A stretch of DNA of 64,000 bases from Rhizorhabdus sp049889055 (GTDB taxonomy: Bacteria > Pseudomonadota > Alphaproteobacteria > Sphingomonadales > Sphingomonadaceae), in assembly GCF_049889055.1 (NCBI RefSeq), contig NZ_JBLTWO010000015.1, positions 9,449 to 73,448 of the forward strand. Reading direction: 5' to 3'. The notes beneath the pieces were generated by a model that did not search any database, was not told the origin of the DNA, and saw nothing but the letters and a program-made list of their open reading frames with translations. Below are positions 24,696-33,643 of this stretch, one piece after another (the first letter of the stretch is position 1; each line of letters opens with the position of its first letter). Made by a program: the position numbers and the translations under genes.

Positions 24696-25495
24696 GCGCC
24701 GGCGGCGAGCCGTCGATAGACGAGCGCCACATAGACCGAAAAGCCGAGCGAGAGCGTCGCTTCGAGCCCGAGGCTGACGATCAGGCGAAGCGCGTCAGGC
24801 ACCGCCTCGAACCCGGTCCCGAGCTTGATCAGCTCGAACAGCGAGCCCACGACCATACGGTCGATGAAGGCGAGCAGGGTTCCGAGCAGGATCATGACCA
24901 GCCAGATGGCGACGAGCCGCATGACATTGTCGCGGCTCAGCATCCAGGCGCGGCGGAGGGTCAGAGCCGCCCCCTGCCGCTCGCACGCCGCCACGGCGGG
25001 AAGCATAGGAAGCCGCACCCAGACGACCGCGAAAGGGATGATGAACAGCGTCGCGATCTGCGCCGAAAGGTTAGCCGAGGGCACCCCCGACTGAAAGATC
25101 ATGACGCCAAGCGTAGCGGCGACCATCACGGCCAGCGCGGCGGCGAAGGCCACCGACATGGCGACGAAGATGGCGACAAGCGCCGCACCGAAGCGCCGGG
25201 TGGCCCCCGCGAGCGCTTCGCCCACGCTGATGCCGGGAACGGTAGCGAGCAGGGCCAGCACCATATGGCCGAACAAGGTCAGTAGCAGCGCCGGCCCCAG
25301 GAGAAGTATCTGCACCGGCATGGTCGGCGACGCCGACGCGCTCGCCTCCGCGATCGCCGGCATCGCCTGCCCGATCAGGAGTTGCGCGGGCGCGAAGATG
25401 GCGACCGCGACCGGGAAAACCAGCGCCCATTCGCGCCGCAGGAAGGCGATGGTCTCCTCCCAGACCGAGCCCAGCGAGAAGGATGTCATGCGCAT
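24692..25495 (-). CDS. Polytopic membrane protein, GPDPase-membrane-domain-like
   Basis: 267 residues from ATG 25495, with GGAG 4 bases upstream; ATG 25489 is equally possible. Six or so hydrophobic helices, including FPVAVAIFAPAQLLIG, LLLGPALLLTLFGHMVLALL and LVAIWLVMILLGTLLAFI, plus a conserved TLRRAWMLSRDNVMRL amphipathic segment typical of proteins annotated as glycerophosphodiester phosphodiesterase membrane-domain containing. No catalytic domain is present. Function unknown. Confidence 0.7.
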   Translation of the reverse strand: MRMTSFSLGSVWEETIAFLRREWALVFPVAVAIFAPAQLLIGQAMPAIAEASASASPTMPVQILLLGPALLLTLFGHMVLALLATVPGISVGEALAGATRRFGAALVAIFVAMSVAFAAALAVMVAATLGVMIFQSGVPSANLSAQIATLFIIPFAVVWVRLPMLPAVAACERQGAALTLRRAWMLSRDNVMRLVAIWLVMILLGTLLAFIDRMVVGSLFELIKLGTGFEAVPDALRLIVSLGLEATLSLGFSVYVALVYRRLAAGA

Positions 25496-25592
25496 GCTGC
25501 TCCGATCGTCATCGCGCTCGCCTATTCCCGCTTCGACGGCAGCGCAATCCATGGCTCTTGATCGGACGAAAAAAGCGGCGATATGCGGAATG

Positions 25593-26267
25593 ATGAACGA
25601 CCTTCTCGACGGCGTTGAGTGGCGCGTAACCCCAGGCCTCTCGCCCTATGCCGAAACCCTGGCCGAAATGGAGACGCGCGCCGCGGCGATCCGGATGGGT
25701 GAGGCGCGCGAGCTGATCTGGCTGCTGGAACACCCCCCGCTGTACACTGCGGGGACAAGCGCGGCCGAGGACGAACTGCTGGTGCCCGATCGCTTCCCGG
25801 TGTTTCGCGCCGGGCGCGGCGGACGATACACCTATCACGGGCCCGGCCAGCGGGTCGGCTATGTCCTGCTCGATCTTGAGAAGCGCGGACGCGACGTACG
25901 CTGCTTCGTCTCGGGAATCGAGCGCTGGCTGATCGCGGCGCTCGGCGACTTCGGAATCGAGGGACGCAGCGAACCGGGCCGGGTCGGTATATGGGTCGGC
26001 CATGGTCCCAGTGAAGCGAAGATCGGCGCGATCGGCGTTCGCGTTCGCCGCTGGGTCAGCTTTCATGGATTTTCGCTCAACGTGGAGCCCGACTTGTCGC
26101 ACTTTTCGGGCATCGTGCCGTGCGGCCTCGGCGAATATCCGGTAACCAGCATGGCGCAATTGGGGGCACCGACCGGCATGGAGGCACTCGACAGCGCGCT
26201 CCTGCGCCATTTTCCGGATCTTCTCAGCCTTATGTCGCGCTCGGCCTGCACCACCACGGACTCTTGA
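25593..26267 (+). CDS. lipB: Octanoyl-[acyl carrier protein]:protein N-octanoyltransferase
   Basis: 224 residues; the start MNDLLDG at 25593 (or the Met codon just before it) gives normal length. It transfers octanoate from ACP to lipoyl domains. Visible motifs are LLEHPPLYTAGTSA, GGRYTYHGPGQRVGY, the catalytic Lys in EAKIGAIGVRVRRWVSFHG, and the catalytic Cys in GIVPCGL. The long open frame upstream is a shadow of the opposing membrane gene. Confidence 0.94.
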   Translation: MNDLLDGVEWRVTPGLSPYAETLAEMETRAAAIRMGEARELIWLLEHPPLYTAGTSAAEDELLVPDRFPVFRAGRGGRYTYHGPGQRVGYVLLDLEKRGRDVRCFVSGIERWLIAALGDFGIEGRSEPGRVGIWVGHGPSEAKIGAIGVRVRRWVSFHGFSLNVEPDLSHFSGIVPCGLGEYPVTSMAQLGAPTGMEALDSALLRHFPDLLSLMSRSACTTTDS

Positions 26268-26320
26268 GCCGCCGAGTCGTTAGCTATATCCTGCCCCGAA
26301 CAGCCTTTCCGGGGGACATC

Positions 26321-26548
26321 ATGAAGCGTTCGATCGACGGTCTCGTCGTTGCCGGCCTGATTCTGGCCTGCGCAAGCCTGTCCGGCTGCGGGAGCAAGGA
26401 TAAAGGCGCCGAGACCAACGTGGTCGAGATGAACGCCAGCGATGGCACCATGAACGACATGACGATCGTGGAAAGCTCGGTTCTCGACAAGGCCGGCAGC
26501 GAAGTTGCCAACGGGATCGAAGCGGGGAACGCAAGCAACGCAATGTAA
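26321..26548 (+). CDS. Small lipoprotein of unknown function
   Basis: 75 residues from the ATG at 26321, preceded by GGGGGA. The signal sequence ends in a lipobox LSGC. The mature part is short, acidic and rich in Asn, Met and Ala (VVEMNASDGTMNDM), with no recognised domain. It is 58 bases upstream of another exported protein and may share its transcript. Confidence 0.65.
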   Translation: MKRSIDGLVVAGLILACASLSGCGSKDKGAETNVVEMNASDGTMNDMTIVESSVLDKAGSEVANGIEAGNASNAM

Positions 26549-26606
26549 TGCATGAAGAACCGGGCCGTGGGGCCGGCCGGGTTCAGACATATCGGAGGAC
26601 GGTAAT

Positions 26607-27293
26607 ATGGTGCGCGTTTTGGCCTCGACCTTGGCCTTGGTGGCGATGACGGTGCAGGCGGCACCAGCGTCGGCCTATCTTTTCTGGTTCGGCCCCAATT
26701 TCAAGGCGGCGCCCGTCCAGGGCGACGAGCCCGGCCTTGGCATCGCGATGCCGAAGGCAACCCCGGCCGAGCTCAGAGCGCATCTCCTCTGGAACATGCG
26801 CGCGGGTCTCAACGTCGCCGCGCTTCAGTGTCAGTTTTCACCCATCCTCCTCGCCGTTCCCAATTATAACGATCTGCTGTCGAAGAATGCCGACGAGCTC
26901 AACGCTGCCTACAAGACGCTCGGTGCCTATTTCAAACGCACCCAGGGCAAGAGCTGGCAAAAGGCGTTCGACGATTACACGACCCGGACCTATAACGGCT
27001 TTTCGACCATGCACGCCCAGTTGGGCTTCTGCGAGACAGCCTCGGCGATCGGGCGCGACGCCCGCAAGCTCGGACGCGGCCATCTGACGCAGCTCGCCGT
27101 CGATCGCATGCGCGAGTTCCGCAACAGCCTGATTCCGACCGGCGACATGATCCATGCGCGCCGTTACATTCAGGTTTCGGTCCAGACCCCGTCGATGGAT
27201 CAGGCCTGCTGGACGAAAAAGGATCAGCTCAAGGCGGTTTGCGCGCCGCGCATGCAGCAGGCAAGCACCGAGGTGGGCAAGACCGGCGGCTGA
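26607..27293 (+). CDS. Exported protein of unknown function
   Basis: 228 residues with a signal peptide ending at ASA. The mature protein is alpha-helical, with conserved-looking blocks (LRAHLLWNMRAGLNVAALQCQF, LGAYFKRTQGKSWQKAFDDY) and four cysteines (positions in LQCQF, GFCET, QACWT, AVCAP), suggesting two periplasmic disulfides. I do not recognise a named family; a sphingomonad-restricted protein is likely. It converges on queE. Confidence 0.68.
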   Translation: MVRVLASTLALVAMTVQAAPASAYLFWFGPNFKAAPVQGDEPGLGIAMPKATPAELRAHLLWNMRAGLNVAALQCQFSPILLAVPNYNDLLSKNADELNAAYKTLGAYFKRTQGKSWQKAFDDYTTRTYNGFSTMHAQLGFCETASAIGRDARKLGRGHLTQLAVDRMREFRNSLIPTGDMIHARRYIQVSVQTPSMDQACWTKKDQLKAVCAPRMQQASTEVGKTGG

Positions 27294-27312
27294 GACAGCC
27301 GCCACGCAGCGG

Positions 27313-27942
27313 CTATCGGATCCCGACGACCTTGTGGGTCTGGGTCGACAGCCGCCAGCGGGGATGATCGAGGATGTAAGCGATCGCCGCTTCGCGCGCG
27401 GCCGGAAGGTCCGGGCCGTCCATCGGCTGAAGCAGGAAGTGCTCGAAGTCCCAGCGTTCAAGCTCGGCCGGGTCGATGCCGGGTTGGGGCCAGACCAGCT
27501 TGAGTTCCTGCCCCTTGCGCTGAACAACCTCGCTGCCGGCCTTGGGACTGACGCAGATCCAGTCGATCCCGTCGGGGGCCGGCTGGGTGCCATTGGTTTC
27601 CACCGCTGTCTCGATTCCCCGAGCGCGCAGCGCGTCGATCAACTCGGCGTCGACCTGCAGCAGCGGTTCGCCGCCCGTCATCACGACCAGCGGCTCGGGA
27701 AGCGCGCCCCATAGCGCCAGCACCCTGTCGGCGAGCATAGCGGCGTCGTAGCGCCCGCCATTGTCGCCATCGAGACCGACGAAATCGGTGTCGCAGAAGC
27801 GACATATGGCGGTCGCCCGGTCCTCTTCGCGCCCGCTCCACAGATTGCACCCGGCGAAGCGCAGGAACACGGCACGACGCCCGACCTGCATGCCTTCGCC
27901 CTGCAGGGTCAGGAACATCTCCTTGACCGCATAGCTGCCCAT
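27313..27942 (-). CDS. queE: 7-carboxy-7-deazaguanine synthase
   Basis: 209 residues from the ATG at 27942, one base after the queC stop. It is a radical-SAM enzyme of queuosine synthesis. The cluster motif is the expanded form of this family, C-x14-C-x2-C (CNLWSG...AICRFC), and the N-terminal MGSYAVKEMFLTLQGEG block is typical. It converts 6-carboxytetrahydropterin to CDG; QueC then makes preQ0. Confidence 0.93.
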   Translation of the reverse strand: MGSYAVKEMFLTLQGEGMQVGRRAVFLRFAGCNLWSGREEDRATAICRFCDTDFVGLDGDNGGRYDAAMLADRVLALWGALPEPLVVMTGGEPLLQVDAELIDALRARGIETAVETNGTQPAPDGIDWICVSPKAGSEVVQRKGQELKLVWPQPGIDPAELERWDFEHFLLQPMDGPDLPAAREAAIAYILDHPRWRLSTQTHKVVGIR

Positions 27943-27943
27943 G

Positions 27944-28636
27944 TCAGGCGTAGACCGTCGGATCGGGAAGTCCCGCTTCCTCGAACCCCCTGGACCGCAA
28001 GCGACAGCTGTCGCACAGGCCGCAGTGGCGCCCGTCGGGCGTCGGATCATAGCATGACCAGCTCATGCCGGCGTCGAGCCCCAGGCGATCGGCCTCGCGC
28101 GCGATGTCGGCCTTGGTCATGTGCTGGAGCGGGGCATGGATGGTGAACCCCTGCCCCTCCACCCCCATGCGGGTGGCAAGATCCGCCAGATGCTGGAAGG
28201 CGGAGATGAACTCGGGCCGGCAATCGGGATAGCCCGAATAGTCGAGCGCGTTCACCCCCAGGAAGATGTGGCGCGCGCCGGTCGCCTCGGCGAAGCCGAG
28301 CGCCAGCGACAGGAAGATGGTGTTCCGCGCCGGCACATAGGTCGACGGGATGCCGGGTTGCACGCCGTCCTTGGGCACGTCGATGTCGTCGGTCAGCGAC
28401 GACCCGCCGAAGGCGCGCAGGTTGAGCGGCAATGTGACATGCCGGTCGACCCCCAGGGCATAAGCGACCCGCTTGGCCGCTTCGAGTTCGACCCGGTGCC
28501 GCTGGTTGTAATCGATCGTCAGCGCAGCGAGGCTATAGCCCTGCTCCCGCGCGAGACCACCCGATACCATCGAGTCGAGCCCGCCCGACAGCAGCACGAT
28601 GGCGCGGCGACTTTCGCTGTTCGCAATGTCAGACAT
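27944..28636 (-). CDS. queC: 7-cyano-7-deazaguanine synthase
   Basis: 230 residues. A PP-loop SGGLDS at about residues 17-22 binds ATP, and a C-terminal Cys cluster (CYDPTPDGRHCGLCDSC) binds zinc. It turns CDG into preQ0 in queuosine tRNA modification. It forms a two-gene operon with queE. Confidence 0.95.
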   Translation of the reverse strand: MSDIANSESRRAIVLLSGGLDSMVSGGLAREQGYSLAALTIDYNQRHRVELEAAKRVAYALGVDRHVTLPLNLRAFGGSSLTDDIDVPKDGVQPGIPSTYVPARNTIFLSLALGFAEATGARHIFLGVNALDYSGYPDCRPEFISAFQHLADLATRMGVEGQGFTIHAPLQHMTKADIAREADRLGLDAGMSWSCYDPTPDGRHCGLCDSCRLRSRGFEEAGLPDPTVYA

Positions 28637-28782
28637 GGCGCGCGTTTAGGCGATTCGATCGCGCGAATCCACCGCTAGTCTGGCACATGATTCTCGCCGC
28701 CCGCCCCGACAATTCGACCGCTGACAAATCCCGCCCATAGGATATCCTGCGCGGTGGAGTGGAGAGGCGAAGCGGGGGCAGA

Positions 28783-29574
28783 ATGACCTATTGTCTGGGA
28801 ATCATGCTGCGTGAGGGGCTGATCATGATCGGCGACACGCGGACCAATGCCGGCATCGACAACATCTCCACCTATCGCAAGCTCCACATCCTCGCCGATG
28901 AGCCGGACAGGTTCGTCGTCCTCGCCAGCGCAGGTAATCTGTCGGTGACGCAGCTCGTGCGCGGCATGTTGTCCGAAGGCTTGCCGCCGCGAAACGACGA
29001 GGAAGGCCCCCGTCGGATCGAACATATGCCCAGCATGTTCCAGGCCGCCCAGCTGGTCGGCGAAGCGGTCATGGCGGCCGGCGCGCAGCTGAAGCCTGCA
29101 CTCTACGCAGCGGGCGTGCCTTCGGGCATTTCGCTTTTGCTGGGCGGGCGCATCGCGGGCGGGCCGCTGTCGCTGTTCCTGATCTACGACGCCGGCAATT
29201 TCATCGAGTGCCAGCAGGACAGCCCCTTCTTCCAGATCGGCGCGACCCAATATGGCAAGCCGATCCTCGACCGGACCATGGATTATGACAGTTCGCTGGA
29301 AGAGGCGGTGAAGGTGGCGCTGCTGTCGTTCGATTCCACCATCAGGTCCGATCTGTCGGTAGGCTTGCCCTTCGACCTGATCCTCATCCGGCAGGATGTT
29401 ACGGCTCCGGTCGTCTCGCGGCGGATCGAGGCCGACGACGCCTATTTCCGCAACCTCTCGGCGCGCTGGTCGATGCTGCTGAACGAATCCCGCGCTTCGA
29501 TCCCGGATCCGCCCTTCCTGCGCTCCGAGGATCCCGCCAGCGACATCGTCGACCGGCTCCGCGCCAAGGGGTGA
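28783..29574 (+). CDS. Anbu (bacterial proteasome-like peptidase)
   Basis: 263 residues if started at ATG 28783, which places the catalytic Thr directly after Met (MTYCLGIM) and has GGGGGCAG upstream. The family block MIGDTRTNAGIDNISTYRKL is present, as is the conserved LVDLSVGLPFDL-type segment (here SDLSVGLPFDLILI). Anbu is a self-compartmentalising Ntn-hydrolase related to HslV and the proteasome beta subunit. It usually sits beside a transglutaminase, an alpha-E protein and a circularly permuted ATP-grasp protein; none of those is visible here. Confidence 0.92.
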   Translation: MTYCLGIMLREGLIMIGDTRTNAGIDNISTYRKLHILADEPDRFVVLASAGNLSVTQLVRGMLSEGLPPRNDEEGPRRIEHMPSMFQAAQLVGEAVMAAGAQLKPALYAAGVPSGISLLLGGRIAGGPLSLFLIYDAGNFIECQQDSPFFQIGATQYGKPILDRTMDYDSSLEEAVKVALLSFDSTIRSDLSVGLPFDLILIRQDVTAPVVSRRIEADDAYFRNLSARWSMLLNESRASIPDPPFLRSEDPASDIVDRLRAKG

Positions 29575-29582
29575 GGATCTTT

Positions 29583-29677
29583 CCAAAAGAGAAAAGGCCG
29601 CCCGAAGGCGGAGTGCCAAAAGGAAGGGGCCGCCCGGAGGCGGCATGCCAAAAGAAAGGGCCGCCCGGAGGCGGCCC
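29583..29677 (-). repeat. Three tandem hairpin repeats resembling minus-strand terminators
   Basis: Three consecutive units at 29583-29615, 29616-29647 and 29648-29677. Each begins CCAAAAG and an A-rich tract, then a GC hairpin of the form GCCGCC-CGGA-GGCGGC; stems are 5, 6 and 8 bp. On the minus strand each hairpin is followed by a T-rich run (TTTCTTTTGG), so together they form a triple intrinsic terminator facing transcription from 30.3 kb and shielding the Anbu gene. The rest of 29575-29857 holds no gene I can support. Confidence 0.75.
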
Positions 29678-29857
29678 AGGGAGGCTGAAAGCCTGCTAAG
29701 GGAGGAAAATGTGCCCAAGGGGGAGGCACATCCTCTCTCTACTACGGCCTGCCTAAACAAAGGATTAACCAGCCGACGTCATGACTGCACTGGGCGATTC
29801 GACTTTGGTCTGATCGGGTGCGGCACCAAGCCCGGCCGAGCCAAATGACGCTACCGC

Positions 29858-30319
29858 TCAGCGCGACGAACCGGCTTCTGCCGCGCTGCAATCTCCGACC
29901 CGGTGCGCTATCACATTATAGTCGAACGGTTCGTTGTGAGCGATGCCTTGAGTGGAGATCGAAACCTGGCGCGGCGTGGAGACGCGAAGGGTGCTGCGAC
30001 CCCAGCCCGCGCGCGGGCAGCTATATTGGACGGTGGCGCTGCGCGGCTCGTTGGCGACGACGAAGCGGGTGCAGCCCGTCTGATCATGCTCGATCTGGAC
30101 CAGCGCCATCGGCTCGGCGAGGCAGAGCTGACGATTTGGTCGCCCTTCGACTTCGATTTGCCACGAGCCGGGCTCAAGCTGCTTGAGCGCGTCCGGCACC
30201 GATGCCGTCGCAGGCGAGACGGGCGCTGACGGAGCGGCGGGTGCGGCGATGAGGCGCGCGCCAGCGATCACGCCCAGGATCATCGCCATCCCCGTAACCG
30301 CTACGACCACCCTACGCAT
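29858..30319 (-). CDS. Exported small protein, DUF3617-like
   Basis: 153 residues from ATG 30319, which has GGGGGAT upstream and begins a signal sequence (MRRVVVAVTGMAMILGVIAG). After an Ala/Pro-rich linker the mature domain reads LKQLEPGSWQIEVEGRP, similar to the pattern of DUF3617 proteins common in sphingomonads. Four cysteines suggest two disulfides. Function unknown. Confidence 0.65.
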   Translation of the reverse strand: MRRVVVAVTGMAMILGVIAGARLIAAPAAPSAPVSPATASVPDALKQLEPGSWQIEVEGRPNRQLCLAEPMALVQIEHDQTGCTRFVVANEPRSATVQYSCPRAGWGRSTLRVSTPRQVSISTQGIAHNEPFDYNVIAHRVGDCSAAEAGSSR

Positions 30320-30477
30320 CACATCCCCCGCTCGATCAAAGTCGACGTCGCGATTCGCTTGCCCCGCCGTCCGCGCCATCCCTTTTCGACCAAGTGTCGA
30401 TAGCCGATGACGGACAGCGAGAACGCTGAAGAAAGCTGTATTGTACCGAAAGCGTTACGGATTCGGGAAGCGCTGCA

Positions 30478-31374
30478 TCAAATCGATTCGAGCGACAGCG
30501 AGAAGCGCTTGGCGCAGAACTCGCAGTCGACATGGATCTGGCCCGCCGCATCAGCCATCTCGGCACGCTCCTCGACCGGGAAGCGCGCGATAACCGACCG
30601 GATATGCCCCGGATCGCAGCGGCAACCGCGCTGCAGGTCTACCGCCGCAAAGGTGCGAACCTCGTCCTCGTTGAACAGTCGCCACAGGATAGCCGAGGGC
30701 GTCAGTTTCGGATCGGCCAGCTCGGCGGTCGTGACCGTCTGGGCCAGGGCCAGGACATGCTCCCATTCGGGGTGGTCGAGCCGCGTATGGAGTCGCTCCC
30801 TGCCCTCTTCGCCTTCCGGCAGATGCTGGATCAGGATGCCCCCTGCGACATGGCTGCCGTCGTCGAGCCGCTTGCTGTGCAGGCGCACGAGGCTGGGCAA
30901 CTGCTCCGACTGGGTGAAATAAGCTTCAGCCGCCTCGGCAAGCGACGCCCCCTCGAGCGGGACGATGCCCTGGTAGCGTTCACCGGTGACGGCCTGGTCG
31001 AAAGTGATCGCCAGATAGCCCTTGCCGAACAACGCGAACAGCGTCGGATCGGCGGGCATTTCGGCGACCCGCTCGGGATCGTGGCGGATATAGCCGCGCA
31101 TTTCGCCGGCCTTGTAATCGGCGACGAGCAGTTCGACGGCTCCGCCTTCGGCCTGCGCCTGCAGGGTGAGCTGCCCCTGCTCATGCTTCAAGGTCGAGCC
31201 CAGCAAGGCCGCGAGCACCAGCGCATCGGCCAGCAGCCGTTCGATCGCGGGCGGATAGCCATGCGCGCCGAGAATGCGGTCGAGCGTCGGCCCGAGACGC
31301 ACGACGCGGCCGCGGACATGGCGCTCCGGAATGGTGAAGCCGAGGGCAGTGTCGAGGGTGGTGTTGATGGTCAA
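30478..31374 (-). CDS. hslO: Hsp33 redox-regulated chaperone
   Basis: 298 residues. The C-terminal zinc switch is present as C-x-C (CRCDPGHI) and C-x2-C (CEFC). It is a holdase activated by oxidative unfolding. It follows argF on the same strand with a 97-base gap, in the argD-argF-hslO order known from related genomes. Confidence 0.94.
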   Translation of the reverse strand: MTINTTLDTALGFTIPERHVRGRVVRLGPTLDRILGAHGYPPAIERLLADALVLAALLGSTLKHEQGQLTLQAQAEGGAVELLVADYKAGEMRGYIRHDPERVAEMPADPTLFALFGKGYLAITFDQAVTGERYQGIVPLEGASLAEAAEAYFTQSEQLPSLVRLHSKRLDDGSHVAGGILIQHLPEGEEGRERLHTRLDHPEWEHVLALAQTVTTAELADPKLTPSAILWRLFNEDEVRTFAAVDLQRGCRCDPGHIRSVIARFPVEERAEMADAAGQIHVDCEFCAKRFSLSLESI

Positions 31375-31431
31375 AGCGATTTCCTGTCCGCCACCAAATC
31401 GATACGGATCCTATGGATTTCAAGCTGAAGC

Positions 31432-31463
31432 GGGCAGGCAGGAGCCGATGCCACCGCCTGCCC
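31432..31463 (-). terminator. Possible hairpin between argF and hslO
   Basis: An 8-bp inverted repeat (GGGCAGGC with GCCTGCCC) around a 16-base loop, 9 bases after the argF stop. No T-run follows, so it may be a partial terminator or an mRNA-stability element. Confidence 0.35.
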
Positions 31464-31471
31464 GGCCATGT

Positions 31472-32401
31472 TCAGCCGATCTTGCCCAGGCACCAGAGCA
31501 GCACCGCCTTCTGGGCATGCAGCCGGTTCTCGGCCTCCTCCCAGATCAGCGACTGCGGCCCGTCGATCACCGCATCGACGACCTCTTCGCCACGATGCGC
31601 CGGCAGGCAGTGGAGGAAGGCCGCACCCGGTGCCGCACGCGCCATCAGCGCCTCGTCGACCTGATAGGGCATCATCGCCTTGAGCTTTTCCTCGGCATGC
31701 GCCTGCCCCATCGAGATCCAGGTGTCGGTCACGATGACGTCTGCACCGGCGGCGATCTCGGCCGCGTCGCGCGACAGGCGGATGTCGCCGCCGCGTGCCC
31801 GCGCCGCTGCGATCACCGCCGGATCGGGATCATAGCCTTCAGGGCAAGCAACGCCGACAGGAAAGCCGAGCAGGCTGCCCGCCTCGACGATCGAATGAAG
31901 GACGTTATTGCCGTCGCCGAACCACGCCCAGCGCGAGCCAGCGAGCGAACCGCGATGCTCGATCACCGTCTGCATGTCGGCCATGATCTGACACGGGTGC
32001 GACTGGTCGGTCAGACCGTTGATCACCGGCACATCGGCATAGCGCGCGAGATCGAGCGCCTTTTGATGATCGTCGGTGCGGATCATGATCGCATCGACAT
32101 AGCGGCCGAGCACGCGCGCGGTGTCGGCGATAGTCTCGCCCCGCCCGAGCTGCATGCTGCCCGAGTCCATCACGATCGTGGTGCCGCCCAGCTGGCGCAT
32201 CGCCATGTCGAACGACACACGGGTACGGGTCGAGTTCTTCTCGAAGATCATCGCCAGCGTGTAGCCCGCGAGCGGCGCATCGGCGTCGATCCGGCCCCTG
32301 GGCAGGCCTATGCGGGCCTGCTTGCGAGCAATCGCCTCGTCGAGCATCAATGTGAGTCCGGCGGTGCCGGCATCGGCGAGGTCGATGAAGGACCGGTTCA
32401 T
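31472..32401 (-). CDS. argF: Ornithine carbamoyltransferase
   Basis: 309 residues from ATG 32401, which overlaps the argD stop by 4 bases. The carbamoyl-phosphate motif is EKNSTRTRVSF; the ornithine-site motif HCLPAHRG is also present, as is MQLGRGETIADTARVLGRY. It makes citrulline in arginine synthesis. Confidence 0.96.
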   Translation of the reverse strand: MNRSFIDLADAGTAGLTLMLDEAIARKQARIGLPRGRIDADAPLAGYTLAMIFEKNSTRTRVSFDMAMRQLGGTTIVMDSGSMQLGRGETIADTARVLGRYVDAIMIRTDDHQKALDLARYADVPVINGLTDQSHPCQIMADMQTVIEHRGSLAGSRWAWFGDGNNVLHSIVEAGSLLGFPVGVACPEGYDPDPAVIAAARARGGDIRLSRDAAEIAAGADVIVTDTWISMGQAHAEEKLKAMMPYQVDEALMARAAPGAAFLHCLPAHRGEEVVDAVIDGPQSLIWEEAENRLHAQKAVLLWCLGKIG

Positions 32402-33588
32402 TGCGCGGCCTCGAACGTCCGGGCGCCGGCCGACAGCTTCTCGACGCACTCGGCGACATGGCTGTCGTCGATGACGAGCGGCGGCAGGATGCGAACGACG
32501 TTCTCGCCGGCCGCGACCGTCAGCAACCCGTGATTGTCGCGCAGATGGGCGACGAAGGCGCGTGCCTCGACGGCGTCCTTCAGCTTGATGCCGATCATCA
32601 GGCCCAGACCCCGCGTGCTGTCGAACACCGAATCGTGGTTCGGCATCATCTGCTCGATCGCCTGGCGCAGGCGGGCGGCCATCGTCTGGACATTGGCCAG
32701 GAACGCGTCGTTCACCGCGACCCGGAACACCGCTTCGGCAGCAGCCATGGCGAGCGGGTTGCCGCCATAGGTCGAGCCATGGGTGCCCGCGACCATGCCC
32801 TTGGCAGCCTCTTCGGTCGCCAGGCAGGCACCGAGCGGGAAGCCGCCGCCGATGCCCTTTGCCACCGCCATGATGTCGGGGGTGATGCCGTACTGCTCAT
32901 GCGCGAAGAAGGTACCGGTCCGGCAATAGCCGCACTGGACCTCATCGAGGATCAGGAGCAGCCCCTGTTCGTCGCAGATCTGGCGCAGACCCTGAAGGAA
33001 TTCGGGCTTGGCGGGCGTCATGCCACCCTCGCCCTGCACCGGCTCGACCAGAAAGCCGGCCGTGTTCGCGTCGACTGCAGCGCGGGCCGCGTCCAGATCA
33101 TTGAACGCGACCACCTCGAAGCCGGGCAGCAGCGGCTCGAAGCCGTCGCGCATCTTCGGCTGGTTGGTGGCCGAAATCGTCCCCAGCGTCCGCCCATGGA
33201 AGGCGTTGGTGAAGCTGATGATCTTGGTCCGGTTCGGCTGGCCGTTCACATGATGGTAGCGGCGCGCCGTCTTGATCGCGCACTCCACCGCCTCGGCGCC
33301 CGAGTTGGTGAAGAAGACCGTGTCGGCGAAGGTGCGGTCGACCAGCTTCTGGGCGAACGCCTCGCCCTGCGGGCTGCCATAAAGGTTCGACACATGCATC
33401 AGCGTCGCGGCCTGGTCGGCGATCGCCTGGACCAGTTCGGGATGACCATGGCCGAGCAGGTTGACTGCGATACCGCTCGCGAAGTCGAGATAGCGCTCGC
33501 CGCGCTCGCCGATCAGGTAGCAGCCTTCGCCTCGCACCGGACGCACGCCGCACCGCGGATATACCGGCATGAGCGGGGTGATGGTCAT
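32398..33588 (-). CDS. argD: Acetylornithine aminotransferase
   Basis: 396 residues, class-III PLP aminotransferase. The motif LLILDEVQCGYCRTG holds the cofactor-binding Asp, and the PLP lysine is in IMAVAKGIGGG. It forms N-acetylornithine in arginine synthesis and may serve succinyl-diaminopimelate as well. First gene of argD-argF. Its leader carries a strong promoter and an unusual 5' hairpin. Confidence 0.95.
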   Translation of the reverse strand: MTITPLMPVYPRCGVRPVRGEGCYLIGERGERYLDFASGIAVNLLGHGHPELVQAIADQAATLMHVSNLYGSPQGEAFAQKLVDRTFADTVFFTNSGAEAVECAIKTARRYHHVNGQPNRTKIISFTNAFHGRTLGTISATNQPKMRDGFEPLLPGFEVVAFNDLDAARAAVDANTAGFLVEPVQGEGGMTPAKPEFLQGLRQICDEQGLLLILDEVQCGYCRTGTFFAHEQYGITPDIMAVAKGIGGGFPLGACLATEEAAKGMVAGTHGSTYGGNPLAMAAAEAVFRVAVNDAFLANVQTMAARLRQAIEQMMPNHDSVFDSTRGLGLMIGIKLKDAVEARAFVAHLRDNHGLLTVAAGENVVRILPPLVIDDSHVAECVEKLSAGARTFEAAQ

Positions 33589-33643
33589 GGCAAAAACTCC
33601 CTTTCCTTTCGATCGGCTCTGAAATCGCTCCGAAAATGCAAAA

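Noticed and set aside
26553..26590. Hairpin between the two exported-protein genes as a terminator
   Set aside because: GAACC/GGTTC pairing is short and imperfect in its GC part, and no T-run follows.
27297..27314. AGCCGC/GCGGCT inverted repeat at the 3' ends of the exported gene and queE
   Set aside because: Only 6 bp, overlaps the queE stop codon and has no T-run on either strand.
29583..29677. CRISPR-like array
   Set aside because: Units are contiguous with no unique spacers, only three copies, and each is a terminator-like hairpin; no cas genes nearby.
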